This document shows, piece by piece, positions 10,453 to 21,147 of a stretch of 64,000 nt of DNA; the first letter of the stretch is position 1; the number at the start of each line of letters is the position of its first letter. The DNA lies in assembly GCF_000801105.2 (NCBI RefSeq), contig NC_079512.1, positions 29,033,848 to 29,097,847 of the forward strand, written 5' to 3'. The notes under the pieces are model-generated. The model was not told the DNA's origin. It saw only the letters and a program-made list of their open reading frames with translations, and did not search any database. The translations under genes and the position numbers were made by a program. The DNA comes from Raphanus sativus. Lineage: Eukaryota; Streptophyta; Magnoliopsida; Brassicales; Brassicaceae.

Positions 10453-13400
10453 ATGATGGAGAATATGGGCAGGATGGAAAATATGGGCAGGATGATAAGC
10501 TTGAATGGTGCTAACTATCATCTATGGAAGGGCAAGATGGAGGATTTGCTCTTTGTTAAAGAATTCCATGTTCCTGTCTTCGAGGAGAAGAAACCTGAGA
10601 AGAAGACGGATGAAGAGTGGAAGCTGCAGCATCGCCAAGTGTGTGGGTTGATAAGGCAGTGGGTAGATGATAATGTGTTGCATCATATTGAGACTGAGAC
10701 GGATGCTCGTTCTTTGTGGAAGAAGCTGGAGCAGTTATATGCTAGGAAGACCGGAAATAACAAGATGTACATGATCAAGAAGTTGATTGAGCTGAGGTAT
10801 CAGGAGGGGACTCCGATGACAGATCACTTGAATGCGTTTCAGGGATTACTCAACAAGCTGTCTGATATGGGCATCAAGTTTGATGATGAGATTCACGGTC
10901 TATGGCTTCTCGGTACTTTACCGGATTCTTGGGAGGTTTTCAGGATGTCTCTTTGTAACTCCGCGTCGGAAGGTGTTATTTCGATGGATTCAGTGAAGAA
11001 CAGTGTTCTTAATGAGGAAGCAAGAAGGCAGTCGAATGCTAGCAGTTCGCGTTCAGATGTCTTTGTTACTGAGTCAAGGGGGAGGAGTTCAAGTAGAGAT
11101 CCCAAGAGGGATAAGAACAGGAGCAGGAGCAAGTCTAATAGATTTGCAAATATGGAGTGCTATTTCTGTCATAAGAAAGGGCACATGAAGAAAGATTGCT
11201 GGAAGTTGAAAAACAAGCAGCAAGGAAATCAAGAAGAAAAGGTGGATCGGGTGACCGTCACCGAAGATCAGTTTCTCATTCTTCTTGAGGGTGATGCCAT
11301 TAATGTCGCATGCCAGGACACCAGTTGGGTGATTGATAGTGGAGCTACTACTCATGCCACATCACAGCGGGATTTGTTTTCTACCTATACTACGGGTAAT
11401 TATGGTTCTGTGAAGATGGGGAATGATGCGATGGCTCAGGTTGCTGGCATTGGTGATGTTTGCTTGGAGACTAGTCTTGGTACTAGGTTGGTGCTTAAGG
11501 ATGTTAAGCATGTTCCAGATATTCGGATGAATCTGATATCGACGGGAAGACTTGATGATGAGGGTTATTTCAGTTTGCACGGTGGTGGTAAATGGAAGCT
11601 CTCTCGTGGTTCTTTGATTGTGGCTCGAGGTGAGAAGTCTTCATCTTTCTATTGGATGCAGGCTAAGGTCTCCAAGGATGCTGTTAATGCGGTGGAGAAT
11701 GATAATGCCATAGAGCTATGGCATAAGAGACTCGGTCACATGAGTGAGAAGGGAATGGCTGTGTTGTCTAAGAATGAGGTGATTCCAGGAATCTCTGGTT
11801 TGCACCTGCAGAAGTGTTCGCATTGCTTTGCGGGAAAACAACACAGGGTATCTTTCAAGTCTTCTGCGCCTTCTAGGAAACCCGAGGTACTGGATTTGGT
11901 ACATTCAGATGTGTGTGGTCCAATGAAGACAAGATCTCTTGGTGGCGCATCATATTTCGTGACTTTCATTGATGATCATTCAAGAAAGTTGTGGGTATTT
12001 TCTATGAGGACGAAGAATCAGGTGCTGGAATATTTCAAGCATTTTGTGGCGTTGGTAGAGAGACAAACGGGGAAGAAGCTGAAGTGTATCCGCAGTGATA
12101 ATGGTGGAGAGTACATCGGACCATTTGATGCTTATTGCAAAGAACATGGAATAAGGCATCAGTTCACGCCGCCTTATACTCCACAGTTGAACGGGTTGGC
12201 TGAAAGGATGAACAGGACGATTGTCGAGAGGATGAGATGTTTGATCTCACAGTCAGGCTTATCGATGACTTTCTGGGCAGAAGCTTTGAACACGGTGGTT
12301 CATGTGCTGAATTTGTCACCAAGTGCTCCATTGGAAGGTGATATTCCAGAGAGGGTTTGGACTGGTAAGGATGTTTCTTACAGTCACTTGAGGGTCTTTG
12401 GGTGTAAGGCATTTGTTCATATTCCCAAGGTTGATAGATCAAAGCTTGAGATGAAGTCGCGGCAGTGTGTGTTCATCGGTTATGGTCTGGATGAGTTCGG
12501 GTACAGATTTTATGATCCCGTTGAGAGGAAGCTCGTAAGGAGCAGAGATGTTGTGTTCATGGAAGATCAAACGATTAAGGACATTGAAAAGTCCAAAATT
12601 CCAACTCAGGTTTATGAAGGTTTGATCGATATAGAGGCTACTCCTTCTACATCAGTCCACGGTGAAGTTGAGGTTGAGGTTCAGGATGGTACACCCGGTG
12701 CAGATGCTCCCGCACATGAAGATGGCAATGGTGATCATGGTGACGATCATGGTGAGACACCAGCTGCTGAGAACCAACCTACTGTTGTTAGAAGATCCAC
12801 AAGGGGTCTTAAGCCGTCGACAAGGTATGATCCTAGTGAGTATGTGCTACTTACTGATGGGGGAGAGCCTGAAAGCTATTATGAAGCTTTGGAGGATGAG
12901 CACAAGGATCTGTGGTTTGGAGCCATGGATGAGGAGATGGATTCTTTTGAAGAGAATCACACTTTTGAGTTGGTGGAATTGCCTAAGGGCAAGAAGGTTT
13001 TGCTTAATATGTGGGTGTACAGAATTAAGCATGAGGATGGAAAGCCACCTCGATACAAGGCTAGATTGGTTGTGAAAGGTTACAGCCAAAGGAAGGGGAT
13101 TGATTATGATGAGATCTTTTCTCCTGTTGTGAAGATGTCATCCATTCGGGTTGTGCTTGGATTGGCAGCGAGCCTTGATCTAGAGGTTGAGCAAATGGAT
13201 GTGAAGACTGCTTTCCTTCATGGTGATTTGGAGGAAGAGATTTACATGGAACAACCGGAAGGCTATGTTAAAGAGGGCAAGGAAAATTTGGTTTGCCGCT
13301 TGAAGAAAAGCCTTTATGGATTGAAGCAAGCACCGAGGCAGTGGTACATGAAGTTCAAGTCTGTTATGGGGGAGCATGGTTATGCAGAGACTGATTCAGA

Positions 13401-14427
13401 CCAGTGCGTATTTGTGAAGGTGTTTGGTGAGGATGATTTTATCATCTTGTTGCTGTATGTCGATGATATGTTGATTGTGGGCAGGAACATGGACAGAATT
13501 AAGGAGTTGAAAGAGCAGCTCGGGATGTCCTTTGCCATGAAAGATATGGGTCCAGCGAAACAGATTCTCGGTATGAGAATTGTTAGAGACAGAAGTGAGA
13601 AGCTGATTCATTTGTCTCAGGAGAGGTACATTGAAAAGGTACTTAAAAGGTTTCACATGGACAAGTCTAAAGTGTTGAGTACTCCGCTTGCACCACACTT
13701 AAGACTGAGCAGTCAACAGAGTCCGAAGACATATGAGGAGAAGGAAGATATGGCGAAAGTTCCATATGCTTCTGCAGTCGGTAGTTTGATGTATGCCATG
13801 GTCTGTACAAGACCGGATTTAGCCTACGCCGTTGGAGTTGTCAGCAGGTTTATCTCCAATCCGGGGAGAGAACATTGGAATGCTGTGAAGTGGATCTTGA
13901 GATATCTCCAAGGGACTTCTGATCTGAAGATTACATTTGGGAGTAAGAAGCCTTTCCTGGTTAGTTTCACTGATTCTGACATGTCTGGAGATGTTGATTC
14001 TAGCAAGTCTACTTCAGGTTACTTAGTAACATTTGCGGGTGGAGCTGTGGCATGGCAGTCAAGGCTGCAAAAGTGCGTTGCACTATCTACCACTGAGGCA
14101 GAGTTCATTGCTGCAAGTGAAGCTTGTAAAGAGTTGTTGTGGATGAAGAACTTCTGTGAAGAGATCGGTTTCAAGCAAGAAAAGTATGAGTTGCTTTGTG
14201 ATAGTCAAAGCGCCATTTGTCTCGGGAAGAATTCTACATTTCATTCGAAGTCGAAACACATTCAGAGGAGGTATCATTGGATACGGGATGTGGTTGCTTC
14301 TAAGGAAGTGGAACTTGCAAAAGTTCATACGGATGATAATGGAGCTGATATGATGACAAAGTCTTTGCCGAGGGGAAAGCTTGAAGTATGCCGAGGGATA
14401 GCCGGAATGGCTGTTTCCTCCACCTAG
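10453..14427 (+). CDS. Copia gag-pol polyprotein, 1324 aa, intact
   Basis: Single uninterrupted frame. Gag/UBN2-like region at about 15-200; CCHC zinc knuckle C-X2-C-X4-H-X4-C at 236-249; aspartic protease with DSG at 295-297 (VIDSGATTHAT). The integrase has an HHCC finger (H424, H429, C455, C458) and catalytic D486, D549 and E584 (D-35-E spacing). The reverse transcriptase has its first Asp at 916 (QMDVKTAFLHGDL), SLYGLKQAPRQWY near 955 and YVDD at 1002-1005. RNase H shows D1174/D1176, E1215 and D1250. No stop or frameshift breaks it, and every catalytic residue looked for is present. The N-terminus carries a duplicated MENMGR, so the ATG at 10453 or a close downstream ATG could be used. The TAG lies 14 nt before the 3' LTR. 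Confidence 0.97.
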   Translation: MMENMGRMENMGRMISLNGANYHLWKGKMEDLLFVKEFHVPVFEEKKPEKKTDEEWKLQHRQVCGLIRQWVDDNVLHHIETETDARSLWKKLEQLYARKTGNNKMYMIKKLIELRYQEGTPMTDHLNAFQGLLNKLSDMGIKFDDEIHGLWLLGTLPDSWEVFRMSLCNSASEGVISMDSVKNSVLNEEARRQSNASSSRSDVFVTESRGRSSSRDPKRDKNRSRSKSNRFANMECYFCHKKGHMKKDCWKLKNKQQGNQEEKVDRVTVTEDQFLILLEGDAINVACQDTSWVIDSGATTHATSQRDLFSTYTTGNYGSVKMGNDAMAQVAGIGDVCLETSLGTRLVLKDVKHVPDIRMNLISTGRLDDEGYFSLHGGGKWKLSRGSLIVARGEKSSSFYWMQAKVSKDAVNAVENDNAIELWHKRLGHMSEKGMAVLSKNEVIPGISGLHLQKCSHCFAGKQHRVSFKSSAPSRKPEVLDLVHSDVCGPMKTRSLGGASYFVTFIDDHSRKLWVFSMRTKNQVLEYFKHFVALVERQTGKKLKCIRSDNGGEYIGPFDAYCKEHGIRHQFTPPYTPQLNGLAERMNRTIVERMRCLISQSGLSMTFWAEALNTVVHVLNLSPSAPLEGDIPERVWTGKDVSYSHLRVFGCKAFVHIPKVDRSKLEMKSRQCVFIGYGLDEFGYRFYDPVERKLVRSRDVVFMEDQTIKDIEKSKIPTQVYEGLIDIEATPSTSVHGEVEVEVQDGTPGADAPAHEDGNGDHGDDHGETPAAENQPTVVRRSTRGLKPSTRYDPSEYVLLTDGGEPESYYEALEDEHKDLWFGAMDEEMDSFEENHTFELVELPKGKKVLLNMWVYRIKHEDGKPPRYKARLVVKGYSQRKGIDYDEIFSPVVKMSSIRVVLGLAASLDLEVEQMDVKTAFLHGDLEEEIYMEQPEGYVKEGKENLVCRLKKSLYGLKQAPRQWYMKFKSVMGEHGYAETDSDQCVFVKVFGEDDFIILLLYVDDMLIVGRNMDRIKELKEQLGMSFAMKDMGPAKQILGMRIVRDRSEKLIHLSQERYIEKVLKRFHMDKSKVLSTPLAPHLRLSSQQSPKTYEEKEDMAKVPYASAVGSLMYAMVCTRPDLAYAVGVVSRFISNPGREHWNAVKWILRYLQGTSDLKITFGSKKPFLVSFTDSDMSGDVDSSKSTSGYLVTFAGGAVAWQSRLQKCVALSTTEAEFIAASEACKELLWMKNFCEEIGFKQEKYELLCDSQSAICLGKNSTFHSKSKHIQRRYHWIRDVVASKEVELAKVHTDDNGADMMTKSLPRGKLEVCRGIAGMAVSST

Positions 14428-14428
14428 T

Positions 14429-14441
14429 CGGAGGGGGAGTT
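14429..14441 (+). other. Polypurine tract
   Basis: A purine-rich run (CGGAGGGGGAGTT) directly before the 3' LTR, the expected primer for plus-strand DNA synthesis. Confidence 0.9.
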
Positions 14442-15369
14442 TGTTGGGTTCCTTCTAGATGGAGGAAACCCATTGGGTTTGGTTGGTGATAACCAAACTT
14501 GGAAGTTGGGCCATTGGTATTAGTCCATGAGATTAGTATTGGGCCTTGGAGGTTATTAGGGTTAGTGAGATACCATATAAAGTCTCTTAACCTAATTTGT
14601 GCTAGACACAGCAGACATAACACAAGAAAAGAAAGAAGAGTACTCAAGAAGACTCTTAAGACAAAAGAGAGAAAAAGGAGAGAAGAAGGCAGATTTCGTC
14701 TGGGTTTGTCAAGGCAGATTTGGAGGGTCAAACGGATCTTGATCGGGCTGATATTTTGTGGGAAGCTTCTTCAGTCAGTGGGTTAGAGGTTCACCGAAGG
14801 GATTTGGATTCTAACGGTTGGATCTTCTGTTATCTGGGTTTTCGTGAAACTGGTCGTCACAGTTTTTCAGCAGAGCTGTCTTGAGTGTTTGGTAAATCCG
14901 ACGGTGAGATCTTCTCTGATTGAGCTGAGATTTGGCAGAGGTGTTGTGGACTTGTTCATCTTGGATTTGTACGGTGGGATTAGTCTCTGGTTGCCGGAAT
15001 CCTTGTGAGCTGAGGTCGTCTTGTTGCTGCCGGTTTTGAAGCTTTGTGTTGCTCTCTTGTTGTTGTAGTATCTTGTGTTGGAGATAGCTCTTTGTAGCTA
15101 GAGTCTCTGTTCTGTTCAGGTTGTTGAACAGGGAGGACGTGGTTGTACTCACATACATTTATATAGTGGATTGTTGAGTGGACTACGGTCCCGTGGTTTT
15201 TCCTTCTCACATCGAGGAGGTTTTCCACGTAAAAAGTGCTTGTCTCATTTAGTTTCTGCTTATACTATATTCTGCTATCGTCGAAGTATTTTCCTCACAG
15301 GTTCACACAAGGTCAGGGGAAACACGACCGTTAAGTTCCGCTGCGCCGTGTGCCTTTATTTCCCCAACA
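14442..15369 (+). repeat. 3' LTR of the copia element
   Basis: 928 bp, same length as the 5' LTR. The only difference I can find is A at 14849 in place of G at the matching 9863. The TATA-like element is at 14575-14582. Confidence 0.97.
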
Positions 15370-15374
15370 CACTA

Positions 15375-18300
15375 ATGCCAAAATGAATAAAGACTTGCAC
15401 GGTCCACTTATTAGTTTCATGCGTTTGTCAACATGGAAATTGGATGGTTATTTTCATTTTCTTTAAAGATTTCTTTATTTAAGAAATAGTCTAAACGCAA
15501 TAATTAAGATGTGAAACGAGCAAGACAGAGTTATTATTTTGTATATAAAAATGATAGTAAGAATTCTGTAAATACTTGAGTGGAAGATATGATGATTTCC
15601 TTTTTCAGTTTTAAAAAGAAAACCCATTATGTTTGATATTTCCTCTAGATACAAATGTCTGATGTTTTAACTATTTCATCATATTAATAAATATATCATT
15701 TTATTTATCACTTTGTAATTTTATCAATAGAATTTTACCATTTATATTTTCATATTTTATTTGATATTGTAGTTTAAAGACAAGTGTATTACAGTCTAAA
15801 ACATAAATTTTAAATATAATAACAAATCTAAAAAATCAATCATTCGTACACAAAAAAGAGTAGTAACTATAATAAATCTATTATTTTTTTAAATGTATAT
15901 ACTATTAAATAAAAAAGGAAAAATAATTACACAAAGTTATTGTAAATACAAGTAAAAATCAGTATTTAAAAACTAATTTTTCTTTTACTATTAGAGTAGA
16001 AATTAATCAAAATCGAATCGAAATCCAAATTGAATATTCTGAATACAAACATGTATCTTGATTGCCAGTTATAACCAAAATTATAACTATGTTTAACTTA
16101 AATAAAACCTTGTGAATTTACATTTATGTCTTATAAAAATAATAATAACATTATTATAATTTCAAATAAATAATAGTAGTAAGAAAATTTCATTACAAAA
16201 TGAAAAGTTCCCATTTTAATTAAAATAAAACGCATTTGACTTTTGTTTATTGACCTAGCTTATAGTTTAACACATTTAAATTTTGTCATGTTTGAACTGT
16301 TTTTAAACGTTTTGTTCAACAGGAAAATCTAAAAATATGCATAACTTGAAAAATGTGTTGAAATGAAGATCATTAATTTCATGAACTCCATCTGAGTCTT
16401 TAAAGGAGCTTTTAAACGCCGCGCTGGACCCAAATTAGTTTGTTCAGCTTTCATTGGCTGACTTTAACTAGTTTAGCCAAAATCAAAGCGTTCAAAAGAT
16501 TTTGATAAAACAGACTGAAGGTTTCATCGTCTAAACTAGCTATTTTAAGAAGATAGTTTGAAATTAACTTATATCCTTTAAGCTTTATAACTTTAGTAAC
16601 TGAATCACTGCAACTAGTTCGTCTATCTTCGTTACAGGTAGGACTCATCCTAAAATAAAATTTATGAAACATCAACCTTAGGTGCTAAACTTTATAGAAA
16701 AATCTAAGGCATCAAAATGTAATAGTTTGTGGGCATATTTTATTGTTAGACATTCAACTACATAGGCCCTGGTCTGATTACAAGAACGAGACACGATAAT
16801 CTTGACCGTTTAGTGACTTTTGTTCTGTACTTCTATTCAGAGAAACGAAAAAGTTTAAAGCAAATTAAAAAGTATATAAAGGAAAAGTAAATGTTATAAA
16901 AAAAGTAAAACGAATAAAATTATTTTGGTAATTAAGATTATGGACACGTGTAGGAATCAAGTGGAATAGAAGGTAAAAGAAAGAAGAGAGGAGCCTTCCT
17001 TTGTACGTATGTCCGTAATTATCCCAACGGCTGGTGAATTAAAGGACAACCTTTACTCCCCTCTGGAGTCTTGTACCATTCATTTATTTGTTTCCTTATC
17101 CCCAGCTATCACTATTTTATACCACTCGAAATTCTAACTAACCCTTCATATGCTATTCTATTTTAGTTTCTAACTATATTTCAATCTCATTTCTTTTGAA
17201 AAAACTCTATTGATATCTTTTGTTGCTATGAACTCTTAACTAACTATACATGGATGATATTAAATTATAAACTCACATCATTTTGGAAGGTTTTCTTTGA
17301 TGATTTATGTAGATGATAGTTGGGGAAAATGAAATTAGAGAAAATGATGACTCATTACCAATAAATAATGCGAACTTTTCCTAGCATTGAAATGAAAACA
17401 ACAGATAAAGAATATTTCCCGTCTTCAACTTTTCATTTTTTTCATATTAAAGTATGCTCACTATTCTTTTTGATATCTATACTATTTTCCATAACTCACA
17501 AACTGTTCAATAGGTTGCTTTTTCGATCACATGTTCCATCACATCTCTAGGTTATTGATATTTTCACTAAAACTCAGCCGTTTTATACATTCAACTCTTT
17601 TAGTTTCAACTTTCAAGTTAGGTGTTTTTAACACCACTGAGTTTGAGAGGTCTATAAATGCACCAAAAACTAATATAAGAAGCTTTTCAGCATTTCATCG
17701 AAGATGGATCAGATTGTGTGGAAGCCCAAAGGCTTTGATTAAACTTTAAGAGCCAAAGCTTTATTACTAGAAAAGCCCAAAATGGATATAGAGCCCTAAT
17801 CCACAATTAACATTTTATACATTATAGTTTAATCAATTCTAAATATAAAATATTAATAATAAAAATAATAATTATAAAATAATAATTCTTACTGCAGTTT
17901 CTTATTTTATCTTAATATATTTTTGATAATAAATTAAATTTGTATAACTAAAAAATCACACTGTAATATTATTTATTTTGAAATTATATAACTTTAAAAA
18001 AAAATTATATTTAAGAATTTAAAATATATTTTAAAATAAATAAAATAAGAGGTTCATTTCCTAAGAAATACTTAAAACTCATTTTTTAATTAATTGATTT
18101 TTAAACCCATTTTGTGTAAGCAAAAATGTAAACATGTAACTTTTTCTTTACTCCACAATTTTTTTGGTCTGGTAAATATTTGTAGAATCATGTTTTAAGC
18201 CTCATCCGGTTACTAAAATATATACCTTTTATTTTGGAATAATTTTGTATAAATTTCTCATGATTGGTGAAATACCAAAATAATGTTTTTATCAGTATCT

Positions 18301-18723
18301 TGATTTTTATTTTGTTATAGATATATATATATATTTTTAATAACATTGAGCTTTAATACTCGCATACTTTTCAACAATCCCACGATACCCCCATCCCACC
18401 CAGATCGATAAGCAAGCAAACCTCCCAAACTAAAATTTTCATATTTTCCCGATTCAGATCAAACCACGCACCATCGCCGTTGCCTCCGCCACTTGCTGCT
18501 AAATCAAGGTCTGATCTCAGTATTCTCTCGATCGATTTTCATTTCGATTGTTTCCATAATCCCGCAAATTAGAAATATATTTGGATCGTATCGTTAATGC
18601 CCAAATCCGATCTGCGATTAACAGAATCTGACCTTCTTGGTTCTGTTGAAAGCTCAAATCAAATTAGAGAATATGATTAAAGTTGTTGTTGTTGTTATGT
18701 GGAAAAGTCAGAAGAGAGAGAGG
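15375..18723. other. Intergenic, AT-rich; includes ARFC1-like 5' leader
   Basis: No domain-bearing frame. The stretch from about 18390 to 18723 looks like the 5' leader of the following gene, possibly with a short leader intron (GT near 18509, acceptor uncertain). An (AT)n run lies near 18320-18335. Confidence 0.5.
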
Positions 18724-19466
18724 ATGGGAGCATTCGCATCGAGGTTTTGGTTCATGATGTTCCCTGCGAAAGAGTATAAGATCGTCGTCGTTGGTTTGGA
18801 TAACGCCGGCAAAACGACGACGCTTTATAAGCTCCACTTGGGTGAAGTTGTCACCACTCATCCTACTGTTGGAAGCAATGTCGAAGAGCTCGTTTACAAG
18901 AACATCCGCTTCGAGGTTACCTCTCTTCCAAAAATATTATTCTTGGTTTCATTGCAACAACATAGTTTAGGTCTGAACTGTTTCTATGCGTCTCTGCTGT
19001 ACTGGATGCTCTGTTTTGTGGGAAGGCTTCACAAAGCTCAAAAGCTTTCAACTTTATTCATATTTGATGCATTGTGCTTTTATTACAATTTTTTCTTGTT
19101 TTTTAGGTTTGGGATCTTGGTGGGCAAGATAGGCTCAGAACATCATGGGCAACTTACTACAGAGGAACCAACGCTGTGATCGTGGTTATCGATAGCACAG
19201 ACAGAGCCAGGATCTCTTTGATGAAAGATGAGCTATCCAGATTGCTCGGGCACGAGGATCTTCAGAACTCGGTGATACTCGTGTTCGCAAACAAACAGGA
19301 CCTGAAGGACGCAATGAGCCCAGCTGAGATCACGGACGCGCTTAACCTTCACAGCATCAAGAACCATGATTGGCACATTCAAGCGAGCTGTGCAGTCACT
19401 GGAGAAGGGTTGCATGATGGGCTTGGCTGGATTGCCCAGAAAGTTACTGAGAAACCTCCAAGTTAA
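18724..19466 (+). CDS. ARFC1: ARF-like small GTPase (ARL5/ARFC1 type), 183 aa
   Basis: Two coding exons, 18724-18915 and 19107-19466, joined by a GT-AG intron in phase 0. N-terminal MGAF gives Gly2 for possible myristoylation. P-loop GLDNAGKT at 24-31; switch-I Thr within THPTVGSN; switch-II WDLGGQ at 66-71; guanine-specificity NKQD at 126-129; SCAVTGEG near 160. No hypervariable C-terminal tail and no CAAX box, as expected for ARF/ARL proteins acting in Golgi/trans-Golgi traffic. The 183-aa length equals my recollection of Arabidopsis ARFC1 (At3g22950). An upstream in-frame ATG (18637) lies in the presumed leader. I chose the ATG giving the conserved MGAF start. Confidence 0.93.
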
Positions 19467-20091
19467 AGAGGAAATGTCAGGAACCGAATCGCATAACTAT
19501 GAACCTTTCACATTTTCTCTTTATGGTTAATTGATTTTTCTTTTTATACAGTGTATTAATTCCACTCTTCGTGTATGAGTTTCATCTATTTGGTTTACTC
19601 TGATTGAATAATTAAGTGGAACATACACTAAGTTACCTCCAAACAAGTTGACATTTTGCCATCAAATGCAAAGTTTGAAAACAACCTTTCTTGAAGTTTG
19701 TAGACTTTACAGCTTCTTGGATTCGAGGGGTCAACCTCGGATCAACACACTATTCACCAAGGTTACTGGTTCTCTTTTTCTTGATAGTCCTAGTTTACGT
19801 TGATGAAGTTGTTGTAGGTTGATGACAATGATGTTGATACTCATAATCTCAACTCAAATAAGTTTTAGTTTTACAACTGAGTTTAGAGATTTAAAGATCT
19901 GCCGCTTGCATTTCATCAGTTTGTCATTAGTACTCTTGAGTTGAGACAGGCCAAAATGAAACAAGCCAGAATGTAAACATAATTACTATCTTTGAATAAA
20001 ACAATACTTTTGTTTGTAAAATTATTAATTTGCACATGATGCAAATCCCCACAAACAGAAAATTCATCCACACTTTACCTTGCAAATCTGT
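19467..20091. other. Convergent intergenic region
   Basis: Contains the 3' UTR of the GTPase gene and the 3' flank of the oppositely oriented gene beginning at 20092. No further gene is seen. Confidence 0.5.
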
Positions 20092-21147
20092 TCAATTCAT
20101 GGCAGTGGCAAAGCAGAGGCAACTTCCAAAGAGAGAATATTTGCTCCGTTTTCCGACTCTGCCTTTCATACAAGCTTTCTTTTCCAGCAAGTTGTCTCCT
20201 GAGTCTTTGGTTTCCTTGATGTTTGGGCTATCTTCCGCTTCGGATCTCTCCCCGGGTTTCATAGACAAACCTAGAGACAACTCAAAGCCTTTTGTTTTCT
20301 CAGACTCACTTCTCTTCAGCATCACAGTTTTCTTTTCCACATTGATCGTCGCCTCTATCTTGTCTTGACATAGTAACAGAATATGCTCTGTTGATTCATT
20401 GATTCTTTCTTTAGTTCTTAGGTCATCATTTACTTTAGTTGTTTCTTGCGCTTTGCTGCTTCCTACACTAGAAATAAGCAGAGACTCAGACGTGTTAGAT
20501 TTCTTGTCCACCAAGTTATCTTCTGAGCCCTTTGTTTCTTTGAAGCTATTATCTGTGTCAGATCTCCGAGTGGGTTTCATGGACAACCCCAGAGACAGCT
20601 CAAAGCCTCTTCTCTTCTCAGTCTCACTTCTCTTTAGCATCACAGTTTCCACTTCCACATCGAGTGTTGCCTTGTCTTGAGACAGTAATTGAGTCTTCTC
20701 CATTGATTTATCTCTTCTTTCTTCGACTCTTAGGTCATTACTAAAGCTGGGAGATCGCATCTCAGCTATTTCCTTGCTTCCTGTTTCTGTTTCTGGAGTC
20801 TCTTTATCTATATTTCCTACACAAAAAAAGATAAAAAAAAACTGAGAAAATGATTTTATATAGGTATAGAAGTGAAAATAGCATGAAGGAAAAAACCTAT
20901 AATACCATCAGAAAAGCTCTCGTTCTGTTTATCTCCATATTTTCCTTCACCTGCAAGAAACACATGGTCTTGCGTGGTCTTCAGGGGAACAGACACCAAC
21001 GTAAGCATCCCATTGGTTGCTAGCTTTGAGCACTCTTCTGCAAATACACAGACAAATAATATTCAGTCAGGAACATATTAATCTAAAAAAAAGAGCTGCC
21101 TTGTCTGTTTTACCTGTTAAATTGCTGGTTGCGTTGTTGTTTCCCAT
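20092..21147 (-). CDS. Unrecognised protein with two internal repeats and LSLGL motifs, 299 aa
   Basis: I infer three exons: 21147-21114, 21037-20897 and 20816-20092. All have GT-AG borders and the joined frame is open for 299 aa. The product starts MGNNNATS, a possible N-myristoylation signal. It has no recognised domain. The C-terminal half is a tandem duplication with a period of about 105 residues. Each unit contains VMLKRSE-(S/T)-EK followed by GFELSLGLSMKP (LSLGL at 132-136 and 238-242). LxLxL is the form of an EAR repression motif, but nuclear function is only a possibility, and it conflicts with myristoylation. The protein is Lys/Glu/Ser-rich, probably disordered, and ends with a short Cys-containing tail. 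Exon 1 is short (34 nt), so the start is the least certain part. Confidence 0.65.

Larger units (their letters stand above)
9456..15369 (+). mobile_element. Complete Ty1/copia LTR retrotransposon (5914 bp)
   Basis: The element starts TGTTGGG and ends CCCCAACA. It is flanked by the 5-bp target duplication CACTA (9451-9455 and 15370-15374). It has two 928-bp LTRs, a primer-binding site matching initiator tRNA-Met, one uninterrupted 1324-codon gag-pol frame in copia order (protease, integrase, reverse transcriptase, RNase H) and a purine tract before the 3' LTR. The LTRs differ at only one position by eye (G9863 against A14849). Every hallmark of an autonomous, recently inserted copy is present. 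The polymerase motifs suggest the Tork/Tnt1-like group, which is inference. Confidence 0.97.

Noticed and set aside
16451..16675. 74-codon minus-strand frame
   Set aside because: Isolated frame in AT-rich intergenic DNA with no domain or splice evidence.
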